The translations under genes and the position numbers were made by a program. The notes beneath the pieces were generated by a model. That model was not told the DNA's origin, did not search any database, and was given only the letters and a program-made list of their open reading frames with translations. Shown here one piece after another: positions 46,344-57,316 of a stretch of DNA of 64,000 nucleotides. Position 1 is the first letter of the stretch, and every line of letters starts with the position of its first letter. Source of the stretch: Gammaproteobacteria bacterium (GTDB lineage: Bacteria > Pseudomonadota > Gammaproteobacteria > Arenicellales > Poriferihabitantaceae); assembly GCA_024644945.1 (NCBI GenBank), contig JAHEGU010000002.1, positions 62,001 through 126,000 of the forward strand, in the 5' to 3' direction.

Positions 46344-46370
46344 AAAAAAAAGGGCGGCCTCTCGCCGCCC
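46344..46370 (-). terminator. Intrinsic terminator between TAXI binding protein and TRAP permease
   Basis: On the minus strand GGGCGGC-GAGAG-GCCGCCC forms a seven-base-pair GC stem followed directly by eight T residues. It lies 14 bases after the stop of the binding-protein gene and 130 bases before the permease start. Partial read-through would give far more binding protein than permease, the expected stoichiometry for TRAP systems. Confidence 0.85.
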
Positions 46371-46384
46371 TTATTGTGGGCTGT

Positions 46385-47359
46385 TTACATCCAGCCGCGT
46401 TCTTTGTAGTACTTTATTGCGCCATCATGCAGCGGCGCCGAGATGGCATCTGTGATCATCTCCTCTTCGGTAAGGTTTGCAAACGCCGGATGAAGTTTTT
46501 TAAACTGATCAAAATTATCGAATACGGCCTTTACAACTACGTACACTGCGTCTTCCGATACATCGGCGCTGGTGACAAATGTCGCGCCAACACCAAAGGT
46601 CTGTATATCGGCATCATTGTTATACATTCCGGCGGGGATCACGGCTTTACGATAATAGGGATTATCCGTAACCAGTTTGTCGATTTCAGGACCCTCCACG
46701 CTCACAAGATGCGCTGCGCAGGTTGCCAGAGATTCCTGGGTGAGTGCGGATGGATGCCCCACGAGCCAGAAATAGGCGTCGATCTTGCCGTCACACACAG
46801 CTTGTCCGGTTTCCGCTGATTTCATCTCTGCCGCCAGTTTAAGGTCGCTGCGCTGCCAGCCCAGAGCTGTCTCGATAACTTCCCAGGTGCCACGGGTGCC
46901 GGAACCAGCGTTGCCTATGTTGAGGCGTTTGCCTTTGGCGTCGGTGAGTGTGTTGATACCCGAATCGTCGCTGGCAATGACCGTGACCGGTTCAGGGTGT
47001 ACGGAAAACACCGCGCGCAGGTTTTCGAACGGCCCTTGATCCGCAAATTCCGAGGTGCCGTTATAAGCGTGATACTGCCAGTCAGACTGTGCGACGCCAA
47101 ATTCAAGTTCGCCTGCACGTATGGTATTGATATTGTAAATTGAGCCACCGGTCGATTCGGCCGAACAGCGAATTCCGTGTTCTTTGCGGTCTTTATTTAC
47201 CAGCCGGCAAATGGCGCCGCCGGTAGGATAATAAACACCGGTGACGCCGCCGGTACCTATGGAAATGAATTGCTGATCTTGTGCTTGGACGGCTCCGGCG
47301 GCCATACCTGCTAGCGCGATGTTGGCGGCAATTACGCAACCGAGAAGTGATTTTTTCAT
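46385..47359 (-). CDS. TAXI-family TRAP transporter solute-binding protein
   Basis: A 324-residue periplasmic protein with signal peptide ending 'GAVQAQD'. The TAXI block is 'FISIGTGGVTGVYYPTGGAICRLVN', followed by 'LEFGVAQSDWQYHAYNG' and 'KGKRLNIGNAGSGTRGTWE'. It captures the substrate for the fused permease encoded next. Known TAXI substrates include glutamate and other small acids; for this one the neighbours suggest a C3 sulfonate or related polyol acid, an inference only. The 302 bases upstream (47360-47661) hold no gene that I can support, and must contain its promoter. Confidence 0.93.
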   Translation of the reverse strand: MKKSLLGCVIAANIALAGMAAGAVQAQDQQFISIGTGGVTGVYYPTGGAICRLVNKDRKEHGIRCSAESTGGSIYNINTIRAGELEFGVAQSDWQYHAYNGTSEFADQGPFENLRAVFSVHPEPVTVIASDDSGINTLTDAKGKRLNIGNAGSGTRGTWEVIETALGWQRSDLKLAAEMKSAETGQAVCDGKIDAYFWLVGHPSALTQESLATCAAHLVSVEGPEIDKLVTDNPYYRKAVIPAGMYNNDADIQTFGVGATFVTSADVSEDAVYVVVKAVFDNFDQFKKLHPAFANLTEEEMITDAISAPLHDGAIKYYKERGWM

Positions 47360-47661
47360 AGTGTAAACTCTTTGTTGTGGTGTATTAAAAATGACTCACG
47401 GCAAAATCTAGGATAAGTCATCAACATAACTAAAACAAATCACGCTGCAGAGTTCTTGAACAAGATTAATCTGACTCTCGCAGCGCTTCATTTTTTGTTT
47501 GTAATAGCTAGTAGATAACAAACTACTGTGAAATGTCAAAGAGATTGGAGAGGTAGAATATATAGTTTAGCAATTTCAAACAGTTTTACTAGTTATATCA
47601 ATAGGATATTAGCAAAAATGCGTCGCGCTATCGTTGCAGTGTTATTGAACCTGCAAGACTT

Positions 47662-48651
47662 TCAGGTCTGCAGAACGACTTTGGGTGCCGCACATTTACC
47701 CTCTAGCAGATCACGAAAAGCCGCTGCGCCTTCCGCGAGAGGTCGTTGCTCCAACCAGCTCAGTCCTCCCAACGCTCCGCTGTACAGCTTGTCTAGGGTG
47801 ACACGCATGTCGACCGGTGAGTAGGTGTAACAACCAATAAAGGTGATTTCCTGTAATGTCAGGCGTCTGATGTCCATTCCCCCTTTATTGTCCATGAGCC
47901 CGATGTGGACGATCACGCCACCTGGTTTTACTGAATTTACCGCCATAGTTCGCGTCGACTCCCCCCCAACGGCGTCAAGAATTATGTCGAAATCCGATTC
48001 CCTTGGCGGTTTTGAAATCGGGTCAAAAGCTTCGAGCGAAGTATGCTGGCGCACCGTGTTGAGACGCAGCTCATTGGTCTCAGCGATCTTCAGGTTCTCA
48101 ACTCCTTTATCCTTAAGAATTAGCGCAGTTAGCAGCCCTACAGATCCTGCACCAACGACCAGAGCCCGGCATTCGCTAATGGGTCGGTGTAGCGTTCGTT
48201 CTCCGAGCAATACCGCATGTAAAGCAGTTGCGCCGGGTTCGGTCAGTGCGGCTTGAGCGCTATTCATATCTTCCGGTACTGGAATCAGGTTTCTTTCTGG
48301 AATCGCAATACGCTCGGCAAAAGCGCCAGCGCGATACATGCCAATCAGATCCCGCTGCGCGCAAAGGTTTTGCCGGCCATCTAGACATTCGTTACATTCA
48401 CCACAGGTGATCAATGGATTGAGTACGACTTTGCGACCGGGCTCCGATCCTTCAACTACCGTACCCACCGCTTCGTGGCCCAGTATCAGTGGTGGCACCC
48501 GTCGGGAGTCGTGTCCGAGGTAAGCATGCATGTCGGACCCGCAAATTCCAACAGATTCAATTGCAACCAGAGCGTCATCGGGTTCAGATACGGGTGCGGG
48601 CTCTTCCCGATAAGTCATTTCCTTATTCGCGGTATATACGAGTGCCTTCAT
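47662..48651 (-). CDS. Zinc-dependent medium-chain alcohol dehydrogenase (HpsP/HpsO-like candidate)
   Basis: A 329-residue MDR dehydrogenase. The catalytic zinc residues are in 'GICGSDMHAYLGHD' and 'LILGHEAVGTV', the structural zinc cysteines in 'CGECNECLDGRQNLC', and the nucleotide fold in 'ALVVGAGSVGLLTALI'. The closest named groups by eye are sorbitol- and galactitol-phosphate-type dehydrogenases. With the adjacent SDR and the HpsN-like gene it forms a three-dehydrogenase set like the one used for 2,3-dihydroxypropane-1-sulfonate, where two 2-dehydrogenases interconvert enantiomers. That substrate is an inference. It is the last of three genes on the minus strand. Confidence 0.8.
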   Translation of the reverse strand: MKALVYTANKEMTYREEPAPVSEPDDALVAIESVGICGSDMHAYLGHDSRRVPPLILGHEAVGTVVEGSEPGRKVVLNPLITCGECNECLDGRQNLCAQRDLIGMYRAGAFAERIAIPERNLIPVPEDMNSAQAALTEPGATALHAVLLGERTLHRPISECRALVVGAGSVGLLTALILKDKGVENLKIAETNELRLNTVRQHTSLEAFDPISKPPRESDFDIILDAVGGESTRTMAVNSVKPGGVIVHIGLMDNKGGMDIRRLTLQEITFIGCYTYSPVDMRVTLDKLYSGALGGLSWLEQRPLAEGAAAFRDLLEGKCAAPKVVLQT

Positions 48652-48728
48652 AGGGTTATTCCAAATCTTGGGTTTCTGGATCCGTTCACCAGTACAGATG
48701 AGCTGTCGCAGGAGAACGTCGAGTTAGG

Positions 48729-49502
48729 TTATTTAGCGGTAAATCCACCGTCTACGTAGAGCGTTTGCCCGGTAATAAAAGACGATGCCGGTGAAGCAAA
48801 CAAAACCGTAGCGCCGAATAAGTCGTCAAGTTCACCATTGCGTCCAATAGTGGTCTGATTTGCCGCCCAGTCACGGGTATCTGAATTGGAAAATACAGGC
48901 CCGGTGAGTTCGGTCGGAAAAAATCCCGGTGCAATGGCGTTACAGGTGATGCCGAATTTTGACCAGGCTTCTGACATCGCTCGAGTGAGCTGGCAGATTC
49001 CTGCTTTGGACGCTCCGTAGGGCAATCCGTTGGGAAATGCGCGAGCAGATTGCAGCGAGGCGATGTTGATAATTCGACCGTAACCTCGAGCGCGCATACC
49101 CTCGAGGAAACATCTGGAGAAGAAGAATGGTGTCGCCAGGTTTATATTCAGGGTTTTATCCCAGCTCTCAAGAGATACCTGATCCGTCGGCTGGCGCAGA
49201 TTAATTCCCGCTGCATTGATTAAGCCGTCAACTGTACCAAAAGCTTCAGTGCATGCAGTCGCGACCTGTTCCAGATTTCCTCGATCCTGCAGATCCGCGA
49301 CAACGTAGCCGCACTGGCTCAATTTTTCAATTTCAATGCACGCTGATTCAAGTTCTTGTTTGCGGCGTGCGACCAGCACCACATTAGCGCCGGCTTCTGC
49401 AAGGAATCCAGCCATAGCCCGCCCGATTCCGGAACTTGCGCCTGTGACCACAAATGTCCTGTCGGCTAAACCGAACTTCTGTTCCAGTAACTTAGCTTTC
49501 AT
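48729..49502 (-). CDS. Short-chain dehydrogenase/reductase
   Basis: A 257-residue classical SDR. The cofactor motif is 'VVTGASSGIGRAMAGFL', the structural motif 'LINAAGINLR' and the catalytic Ser-Tyr-Lys set 'NIASLQSARAFPNGLPYGASKAG'. The 'LVARRKQELE' after the second strand, with no acidic residue, suggests NADPH preference. It looks like gluconate 5-dehydrogenase-type polyol enzymes. It begins 18 bases after the HpsN-like gene and is probably its operon partner; a role in racemising the substrate through a 2-keto intermediate is inferred from the hps gene sets. Confidence 0.85.
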   Translation of the reverse strand: MKAKLLEQKFGLADRTFVVTGASSGIGRAMAGFLAEAGANVVLVARRKQELESACIEIEKLSQCGYVVADLQDRGNLEQVATACTEAFGTVDGLINAAGINLRQPTDQVSLESWDKTLNINLATPFFFSRCFLEGMRARGYGRIINIASLQSARAFPNGLPYGASKAGICQLTRAMSEAWSKFGITCNAIAPGFFPTELTGPVFSNSDTRDWAANQTTIGRNGELDDLFGATVLFASPASSFITGQTLYVDGGFTAK

Positions 49503-49520
49503 ACGCGCTGGTTGGCCTGA

Positions 49521-50848
<1,328 letters not shown>

Positions 50849-51264
50849 AGATTTTAATTCCTCCTCTGGTTTGGTTTGGTTTGTATCAGGGGGATCCTTA
50901 ACGAACCTTCCTGTGCAGATTTGGTAATGGTCCAAACGCGTCCAAACCGGATAAGGAGTATGGTACGTGCGAATACCGAATAGCAATAAAAATATCCAGA
51001 CCAGGAAGTTTCAAATTAAGCATAAAATGAGACCCCTGGTTCCATTTTGTCAGAAAGCCTGAGCCCCTGCAATTTGTAGAGATGCGGATGGTGTTAAGGC
51101 CAAGAATGAAATCTTGGTCCATTTGCCTCCGCTTTAGGGCATCTGGCGCCTGATGCGCGTTCTGCTTGGGGCTGGACCTGCAAATCCGAGAATAATTATG
51201 GCTTCGGCGCTGACACCCTGATTTTTTCAGGATGACGGTGGTAAGGGTGAGGATGATCGCGATA
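50849..51264. other. Gene-free stretch between GMC oxidoreductase and hpsN
   Basis: About 420 bases without a supported gene. The ORF track lists a 132-residue frame (50898-51296, minus) but it overlaps the GMC gene end and has no family features. A triple GGTTT direct repeat is at about 50868-50882. The promoter of the hpsN operon must lie here. Confidence 0.5.
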
Positions 51265-52875
51265 TCAGGCCCAATCCTGTTTGACCATGTCAGCACATTT
51301 TTCTCCGATCATGATAGTCGGCGCATTGGTATTGCCTGATACGATATTTGGCATGATCGATGCATCGGCTATTCGCAGTCCTTCGATTCCGTGGACCCGA
51401 AGACGGGTATCGACCACGGCCTGGGGATCGCTGTCTGGTCCCATTTTGCAGGTGCAGGCGGGATGATAGATAGTCGTAGCGGTGTTGCGCGCGTGTTCAA
51501 GCAATTGCTCATCCGTCTGTATATGTTCACCGGGATCATGCTCTCCGGTGATCAGTGGTTTTAACGCTGGCATACCGGCAATCCGGCGTGACACCTTCAT
51601 ACCGTCTATTGCAATCTGGCAATCCAGGTCCGTGCTGAGGTAATTTGGCTGAATGGATGGGTATTCATATGGGTCCGCTGAATTGATATTGACTTCCCCT
51701 TTGCTCGACGGGCGCAACTGGCAGACCGAAGAAGTGAATGCGGAAAAATCGTGCGTGCCTTCTCCCGGGCTATCGGAGCTAAGTGGCTGATAGTGGAATT
51801 GGATATCTGGTCGTTCAACGCCATCCCGGGAGCGCGTGAAGATTGCCACCTGACTCGCTGCCATAGCCATCGGCCCGGTGCGAAACGCCATGTATTCCAG
51901 TCCGATCAGCATTTTTCGCAGTGGATTACTGATCTCATCATTCAATGTCGGCTGACGGCATTTGTATACTGCTCGGATTTGCAGATGATCCTGAAGGTTC
52001 TTACCGACCCCAGGCAAATCCACTACGCTGTCGAGGCCCAATTTTTGGATTAAGCTACCCGGTCCAATGCCAGATATCTGAAGAATTTGCGGTGAGCCAA
52101 TAGCGCCAGTACTGAGTATAGTTTCCCGGGAAGACACCGCATGCTGAATCTGTCGTTTGTGAAGGTACTCCACTCCTGTGACTCGGTTCCTTTCCAGAAG
52201 TAGTCTTGACACCTGCGCGGAGGTGATAATTGTCAAGTTTGGGCGCGATCGAGCAGGTTTCAAATAACCGGTCGCGGTGCTGCAACGCCAGCCTTTACGC
52301 GCAGTAAGCTGGAAGTATCCAACCCCTTCCTGGGTAGGGCCGTTGACATCATCATTTGGTGGAATTCCAGATTCAATAGCGGCCTGAATAAATGCGTCCG
52401 TAATTTTTCTACGCAGGCGAATATTAGATACGGATAAAGGGCCTCCCGAACCATGATAATCATCGGCGCCGCGCTCTTGATCTTCGGAACGTTTAAAGTA
52501 GGGCAGCACATCCTCAAAGCTCCAACCGGGATTTCCTGCCGCATCCCAAAGGTCGTAATCTTCAGGCTGGCCTCTCACATATAAAAGTCCGTTAAGAGAG
52601 CTTGATCCTCCCAGAACCTTTCCGCGGGGCCACTTGAGCTGGCGGCCGTTTAAGCCGGGGTCAGGATCAGTGATATAACACCAGTCAACCGCCGGGTTGT
52701 GCATGGTCTTGAAGTATCCGACCGGTATGTGAATCCAAGGATTCCAGTCTTTGGCACCCGCTTCCAATAACAAAACTCTGACCTCAGGATCCTCGCTCAA
52801 CCGGTTTGCGATAACACATCCCGCGGAACCTGCTCCGACAACGATATAGTCATAGCTTTCTTTTTCTTCAATCAT
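51265..52875 (-). CDS. GMC-family FAD oxidoreductase (choline dehydrogenase-like)
   Basis: A 536-residue flavoprotein with the FAD fingerprint '[20 protein letters not shown]', the GMC signature 1 block '[22 protein letters not shown]', signature 2 '[16 protein letters not shown]', and the catalytic C-terminal '[10 protein letters not shown]' (His) and '[10 protein letters not shown]' (Asn). Family members oxidise primary alcohols, e.g. choline or polyethylene glycol. It is in the same orientation as the hps-like genes but 448 bases upstream, so it may or may not be in the same pathway. No betaine aldehyde dehydrogenase is nearby, which weakens a choline role. Confidence 0.9.
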   Translation of the reverse strand: MIEEKESYDYIVVGAGSAGCVIANRLSEDPEVRVLLLEAGAKDWNPWIHIPVGYFKTMHNPAVDWCYITDPDPGLNGRQLKWPRGKVLGGSSSLNGLLYVRGQPEDYDLWDAAGNPGWSFEDVLPYFKRSEDQERGADDYHGSGGPLSVSNIRLRRKITDAFIQAAIESGIPPNDDVNGPTQEGVGYFQLTARKGWRCSTATGYLKPARSRPNLTIITSAQVSRLLLERNRVTGVEYLHKRQIQHAVSSRETILSTGAIGSPQILQISGIGPGSLIQKLGLDSVVDLPGVGKNLQDHLQIRAVYKCRQPTLNDEISNPLRKMLIGLEYMAFRTGPMAMAASQVAIFTRSRDGVERPDIQFHYQPLSSDSPGEGTHDFSAFTSSVCQLRPSSKGEVNINSADPYEYPSIQPNYLSTDLDCQIAIDGMKVSRRIAGMPALKPLITGEHDPGEHIQTDEQLLEHARNTATTIYHPACTCKMGPDSDPQAVVDTRLRVHGIEGLRIADASIMPNIVSGNTNAPTIMIGEKCADMVKQDWA

Positions 52876-52930
52876 ACCAGGGTCAATTCGGATTCAATTG
52901 ATAGAGGAATAACCACGCTACATTTGAAAT

Positions 52931-52949
52931 CGGGGCTTTACAGTCCCCG
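52931..52949 (-). terminator. Hairpin downstream of the CsgG-like gene
   Basis: CGGGG-N9-CCCCG with additional inner pairing gives a stem of up to seven pairs with one bulge. On the minus strand it is followed by ATTTCAAAT only, so it is a weak terminator at best. It lies about 45 bases after the stop of the CsgG-like gene. Confidence 0.35.
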
Positions 52950-52994
52950 TCCCGTTGCGGTTTTCGGCTAAGGGAAAAGAGTTTCTGCGAATGC

Positions 52995-53705
52995 TTAATC
53001 GAGGTTTATCAGACTCTTAAGGCTCTTTTTACGCTTCTTTTCCTTGGCATCGAAATCTTCTAGACAGCTGCCTTGAACAACCATTGCGCACTCGAGGTAA
53101 TCGACAATCTCAACCACGGCGGCGCGGATCGCTTTGCCTGCGGGGGTTTTTTTATACTTGCCTAAGTCCCCTGAGAATTTGCCTCGGGACAAGCCTAAAT
53201 TGAATCCGAAGCCGCCGCTTCTCGCTTCAACAGTTCTGTTGTAGGCGATTTCCCCTGAGTTAGTATCGACTACCCGCAGGTCGAGCGCCATATATGCCTT
53301 ATTGTTCTTACCCCCGATCCTGACCCCTGAAATGGTAAATCCTCCACCGGTGCCTTCTGTGTTTTCCTCGTATGCTGTCACCGTGCCCAGCACAAGGTAC
53401 TGCGCACCAGTCAGTTCACCGATTTTAGAGCGGGTGCCCTTGGATATTCGCCCGGATGCCGACAAATCCTGCTCATCTAGAACCGTATAGAGCTTGTCTC
53501 GCTCAACTACGCTAAAACTGCCGTTGTTCGCTAGTTCATTAGTAACCATACTGGCCAGATCTCTTCCAACCCCTCCATACCACCAGTATGCGCCAGAAGT
53601 ATTGCTGAAATCCGCCACTCCAAGCCTGGGTTCAGAAGCCAGGGTGTGACTGGTAGCGAAACCGGTGAAAATTACGACCAGTAACGCAATTCTAAGTGTT
53701 TTCAT
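52995..53705 (-). CDS. CsgG-family protein, exported
   Basis: A 236-residue protein with signal peptide 'MKTLRIALLVVIFTGFATSHTLAS'. The ORF track start (53798) adds 31 residues without signal-peptide character; the ATG at 53705 has 'GCGAGGG' upstream and is preferred. The CsgG-like domain has 'LGVADFSNTSG', 'GRDLASMVTNELANNGSFSVVERDKLYTVLDEQ' and 'GAQYLVLGTVTAYEEN'. In curli systems CsgG is a lipoprotein forming the export pore. Here the lipobox is absent and no csg partner genes are seen, so it is more likely one of the stand-alone relatives of unknown role. Confidence 0.82.
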   Translation of the reverse strand: MKTLRIALLVVIFTGFATSHTLASEPRLGVADFSNTSGAYWWYGGVGRDLASMVTNELANNGSFSVVERDKLYTVLDEQDLSASGRISKGTRSKIGELTGAQYLVLGTVTAYEENTEGTGGGFTISGVRIGGKNNKAYMALDLRVVDTNSGEIAYNRTVEARSGGFGFNLGLSRGKFSGDLGKYKKTPAGKAIRAAVVEIVDYLECAMVVQGSCLEDFDAKEKKRKKSLKSLINLD

Positions 53706-53883
53706 CGAATAACCCTCGCCTTTGGAATGATAACTTTCTATTTTTGTATAGGTGCAATTATAGTGGACAGTCGGGCTGTCGTCCTGTGAACTATTCACTT
53801 TTCGGCTGTAAACCTGTCGCTAGTGCGTATTGATATATCTACTCCAATGCTTATATATACCCCAGTGATCTAGTGGATTCGGC

Positions 53884-54216
53884 ATGCAAACAGACCTAAG
53901 TATCAGCAACGACGCTGTTGCGCGTATTAACCAGCTTCTAGCCTCAAAGGAAAATCCGGGACTTATGCTCAGGATATATATCCAGGGCGGTGGTTGCTCG
54001 GGCTTCCAGTACGGTTTCCAGTTTGATGACACCGCGCAGGAAGATGACATTGCTATCGAGCAATCCGGCATCAAGGTCGTCGTCGATATGCTTAGCTTGC
54101 AGTATCTGGGTGGCGCAGAGATCGATTTCAAGGACGACATCATGGGCAGCCGGTTTCTGGTCAATAATCCAAATGCCTCCGCCACCTGCGGGTGCGGCTC
54201 TTCGTTCTCTATTTAG
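53884..54216 (+). CDS. erpA: ErpA, A-type iron-sulfur carrier
   Basis: A 110-residue A-type carrier that delivers Fe-S clusters to apo-proteins, in E. coli notably the isoprenoid enzymes IspG/IspH. The three conserved cysteines are C38 in 'GGGCSGF' and C102 and C104 in 'ATCGCGSSF'. Length and the C-terminal 'CGCGSSFSI' fit ErpA better than IscA or SufA, and there are no isc or suf genes around. The gene is monocistronic, divergent from the CsgG-like gene. Confidence 0.9.
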   Translation: MQTDLSISNDAVARINQLLASKENPGLMLRIYIQGGGCSGFQYGFQFDDTAQEDDIAIEQSGIKVVVDMLSLQYLGGAEIDFKDDIMGSRFLVNNPNASATCGCGSSFSI

Positions 54217-54315
54217 TCTCCTGGTTTTTCTCACACGTCCTGAGCGGTAATCCTAGTTGAGGCCGCTGATATAACAAGTGTGTTGCAGCGCAAAATATTA
54301 TTGCATCACCTGAGT

Positions 54316-54344
54316 AAGGCGCAGGCGCTCCTCGACTCGCCTTT
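54316..54344 (+). terminator. Weak candidate terminator after erpA
   Basis: AAGGCG and CGCCTT arms enclose a 16-base loop and end in TTTATT. The stem is six pairs. It lies 100 bases after the erpA stop within the 246-base gap before grpE. Confidence 0.3.
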
Positions 54345-54400
54345 ATTCAGACTCTGAATTTAAGCGATATAAAATTCCCACAAAAAAAATGTTGGAAAAC

Positions 54401-54430
54401 CTTGTGCATCAGGAACCCAGACCCCACTTA
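54401..54430 (+). promoter_or_regulatory. Candidate sigma-32 promoter of the grpE-dnaK-dnaJ genes
   Basis: CTTGTGCA, a 13-base spacer and CCCCACTTA resemble the heat-shock promoter consensus CTTGAA-N13-17-CCCCATNT. It lies 33 bases upstream of the grpE ATG. Two of the consensus positions differ, so this is a candidate only. Confidence 0.4.
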
Positions 54431-54462
54431 CCCCGGCATAGAGCAGCCAATAATCATCGACA

Positions 54463-55161
54463 ATGACAACCAAGCAGATAGACCCTGAATTTAGTGAAGA
54501 TCCAGAACATGCGAGGGCCGTCGAGGACGAGACATTGTCCGACAATACTGTGGTCTCAAAAGGGGCTCAGGAGGATGAGTCTGCCCGTGGTAAAGACCAG
54601 AAAACAGAAGGCCAAGCAATTGATCAGATGGATGAGGATAGCGGCTCTTCATTCGGTGAGGACCGGGACGACATCGCTAACCTGTCTGCGACGGAACTGG
54701 CTGATGCACTGATGGCCGCCAGGAGCCAAATCAATGAGATGAAAGATGGCTTTTTAAGGGCCAAGGCTGAGATGGAGAACATTCGCCGCCGGTCGCAGAA
54801 TGAGGTTGTTTCCGCGCGAAAATACGCTATTGAGGGGTTTGCTCAAGAGTTGCTGAATGTGTTTGACAGCCTGGATCAGGCGGCTCAAGTGGAATTGCAC
54901 GAGGGCGCGGGAGAAGCCGTCGAGAAAATGAAGGAAGGCTTGGGGCTGACATTGAAACAGATGGAATCTGTAATGAATAAGTTTGCGGTGACAGAGGTGG
55001 AAGCAGGGCCGGGTGTAAAGTTCAACCCTGAGCAGCATCAGGCGATCAGCATGGTTGCCTCGGATCAGGTGGAATCTAATCACATTATCGATGTGATGCA
55101 AAAAGGTTTTATTTTAAAGGATCGATTGCTCAGGCCGGCGATGGTTGTAGTGGCGAGCTAA
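54463..55161 (+). CDS. grpE: GrpE nucleotide exchange factor
   Basis: A 232-residue GrpE that exchanges ADP for ATP on DnaK. A charged low-complexity N-terminus (residues 1-70) is followed by the long dimerising helix (about 75-140, with 'RAKAEMENIRRRSQNEVVSARKYAIEGF') and the C-terminal beta domain ('VEAGPGVKFNPEQHQAISM' to 'GFILKDRLLRPAMVVVA'). It lies 132 bases upstream of dnaK in the same direction, the common heat-shock arrangement. The acidic N-terminal extension is longer than in E. coli. Confidence 0.96.
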   Translation: MTTKQIDPEFSEDPEHARAVEDETLSDNTVVSKGAQEDESARGKDQKTEGQAIDQMDEDSGSSFGEDRDDIANLSATELADALMAARSQINEMKDGFLRAKAEMENIRRRSQNEVVSARKYAIEGFAQELLNVFDSLDQAAQVELHEGAGEAVEKMKEGLGLTLKQMESVMNKFAVTEVEAGPGVKFNPEQHQAISMVASDQVESNHIIDVMQKGFILKDRLLRPAMVVVAS

Positions 55162-55293
55162 GGCAGTTGGTGGGTTCAAAGAACAGCAGCGGACTAATTT
55201 AGGTATATATAACCTTGTAATATCAAGGGTTAATCCACATATTTGACCGCAGTTAAGACAATTTATACAGAATCTAGAAGAGGATTATAGATA

Positions 55294-57234
55294 ATGGCTA
55301 AGATCATTGGTATTGATTTGGGTACGACTAACTCGTGCGTAGCGGTAATGGAGGGCGATAAGCCTAAGGTCATCGAAAATAGTGAAGGGGATCGCACGAC
55401 ACCTTCAATTGTCGCCTTTACCAAGGATGACGAAGTGCTGGTTGGGCAGTCGGCAAAGCGGCAATCCGTAACCAATCCTGAAAATACGGTTTTCGCTGTT
55501 AAGCGATTGATCGGACGGCAGTTTGATGAAGATGTGGTGCAGCGTGATATCGATATCATGCCTTACAAAATCATCAAGGCGAAAAACGGTGATGCCTGGG
55601 TCGAAGCGGGTGGAAAGCAAATGGCGGCTCCAGAGATTTCGGCACGTATTCTTCAAAAGATGAAGCAAACCGCGGAAGACTATCTTGGAGAGAAGGTCAA
55701 AGAAGCGGTTATTACTGTGCCTGCTTATTTTAACGATTCCCAACGTCAAGCCACTAAGGATGCTGGGAAGATCGCCGGCCTTGATGTTAAGAGAATAATC
55801 AATGAGCCTACCGCAGCCGCACTTGCATACGGCATGGATAAGGCCAAAGGCGATCGCAAGATCGTTGTATATGACCTGGGTGGCGGCACTTTCGATGTAT
55901 CGGTAATTGAAATTGCTGAAATAGAGGGTGAGCATCAATTCGAAGTTTTGTCTACTAATGGTGATACCTTTCTCGGTGGTGAGGATTTTGATAGACGCTT
56001 GATCGATTACCTGGCAGACGGATTTAAGAAGGATCAGGGTATGGACCTTAGGGGCGATCCGCTCGCTATGCAGCGTTTAAAAGAGGGCGCCGAGAAAGCC
56101 AAAATTGAACTTTCTTCCAGCACCCAAACTGAAGTCAACCTGCCCTATATCACCGCGGATGCAAGTGGGCCGAAACACCTTAACCTGAAGTTAAGCCGTG
56201 CAAAGCTTGAGTCCCTGGTAGACGATTTGATGCAAAGCACGCTTGAGCCATGCAAGATTGCTCTTAAGGATGCCGGACTCTCGGCATCGGAAATAGATGA
56301 TGTAATTATGGTCGGTGGGCAGACGCGTATGCCCAAGGTGCAGGAACTAGTGAAGAACTTCTTTGGCAAGGAGCCGCGAAAGGATGTCAATCCAGACGAG
56401 GCAGTGGCAATGGGCGCCGCCATTCAAGGTGGTGTGCTTGGTGGTGATGTAACTGATGTGCTTTTGCTTGACGTGACGCCCCTATCCCTCGGTATCGAGA
56501 CCTATGGTGAGGTCATGACCAAGCTGATCGAAAAGAACACCACGATTCCAACCAAAGCAACGCAGGTTTTTTCAACTGCAGCAGATAATCAAAATGCGGT
56601 AACGGTGCACGTACTGCAGGGTGAGCGTGAAATGGCTGGCGGCAATAAGTCGCTGGGGCGCTTTGATCTGACAGAAATTCCTCCTGCGCCTCGCGGCGTG
56701 CCGCAAATAGAAGTTACCCTGGATATTGACGCCAACGGCATCCTCAACGTATCTGCTAAAGACAAGGCGACAGGCAAGGAGAATAAGATTGTGATCAAGT
56801 CCAGTTCGGGTTTGTCAGATGATGAAGTTGATAGAATGGTCAGGGACGCCGAGGAGCATGCTGACGAAGATCGCAAAGCCCGTGAGCTTGTAGATGCCCG
56901 GAACCAGGGGGAAGCCATGATCCATGGCGTCCAAAAATCAATGGAAGAACTGGGAGACAAGCTTGATTCGGGGGAGAAGTCGAATATTGAGTCTGCGATT
57001 TCCGAACTCGAAGAAGCGCTCAAGGGCGAGGACAAAGAGTCGATCACCAGTAAGACAGAAGCATTAACTCAGGCGAGTCATAAAATGGCCGAGCAACTGT
57101 ATTCCCAGGGAGCAGACGATGCAGGCACCGCAGACGCAGGCGAAGAATCGTCTGGCAGAGGGCAAACCCAAAGTTCGGATGATGTGGTTGATGCAGAGTT
57201 TGAAGAAGTTGACGATAGCGACAAAAAAGCGTGA
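55294..57234 (+). CDS. dnaK: DnaK (Hsp70) chaperone
   Basis: A 646-residue Hsp70. Signatures: '[16 protein letters not shown]', '[16 protein letters not shown]', '[15 protein letters not shown]'. The nucleotide-binding domain spans residues 1-385, followed by the linker '[16 protein letters not shown]' and the substrate-binding domain, and the C-terminal tail ends '[18 protein letters not shown]', the usual gammaproteobacterial DnaK end. The start has 'AGAGGA' upstream. The 130-base upstream gap contains an inverted repeat AACCTTG/CAAGGTT-like of unclear role. Confidence 0.98.
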   Translation: MAKIIGIDLGTTNSCVAVMEGDKPKVIENSEGDRTTPSIVAFTKDDEVLVGQSAKRQSVTNPENTVFAVKRLIGRQFDEDVVQRDIDIMPYKIIKAKNGDAWVEAGGKQMAAPEISARILQKMKQTAEDYLGEKVKEAVITVPAYFNDSQRQATKDAGKIAGLDVKRIINEPTAAALAYGMDKAKGDRKIVVYDLGGGTFDVSVIEIAEIEGEHQFEVLSTNGDTFLGGEDFDRRLIDYLADGFKKDQGMDLRGDPLAMQRLKEGAEKAKIELSSSTQTEVNLPYITADASGPKHLNLKLSRAKLESLVDDLMQSTLEPCKIALKDAGLSASEIDDVIMVGGQTRMPKVQELVKNFFGKEPRKDVNPDEAVAMGAAIQGGVLGGDVTDVLLLDVTPLSLGIETYGEVMTKLIEKNTTIPTKATQVFSTAADNQNAVTVHVLQGEREMAGGNKSLGRFDLTEIPPAPRGVPQIEVTLDIDANGILNVSAKDKATGKENKIVIKSSSGLSDDEVDRMVRDAEEHADEDRKARELVDARNQGEAMIHGVQKSMEELGDKLDSGEKSNIESAISELEEALKGEDKESITSKTEALTQASHKMAEQLYSQGADDAGTADAGEESSGRGQTQSSDDVVDAEFEEVDDSDKKA

Positions 57235-57274
57235 TTTATATTTAGTCTGATCAAAGTTTAGGTAAGTCTGTTGG

Positions 57275-57297
57275 GGCGGGATCAGGTTGGTCCCGCC
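57275..57297 (+). terminator. GC-rich hairpin between dnaK and dnaJ
   Basis: GGCGGGA-N9-TCCCGCC forms a perfect seven-pair stem 40 bases after the dnaK stop and 20 before the dnaJ start. No T run follows, so it more likely reduces transcription into dnaJ or protects the dnaK message than ends transcription fully. Confidence 0.5.
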
Positions 57298-57316
57298 TTC
57301 GTGCGTTTAGGATAAT

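Noticed and set aside
46229-46819. 196-residue plus-strand ORF
   Set aside because: It lies opposite the TAXI gene and the terminator; the minus-strand TAXI protein has clear homology and signal peptide.
50898-51296. 132-residue minus-strand ORF upstream of hpsN
   Set aside because: It overlaps the end of the GMC gene, has no ribosome site and no recognisable domain.
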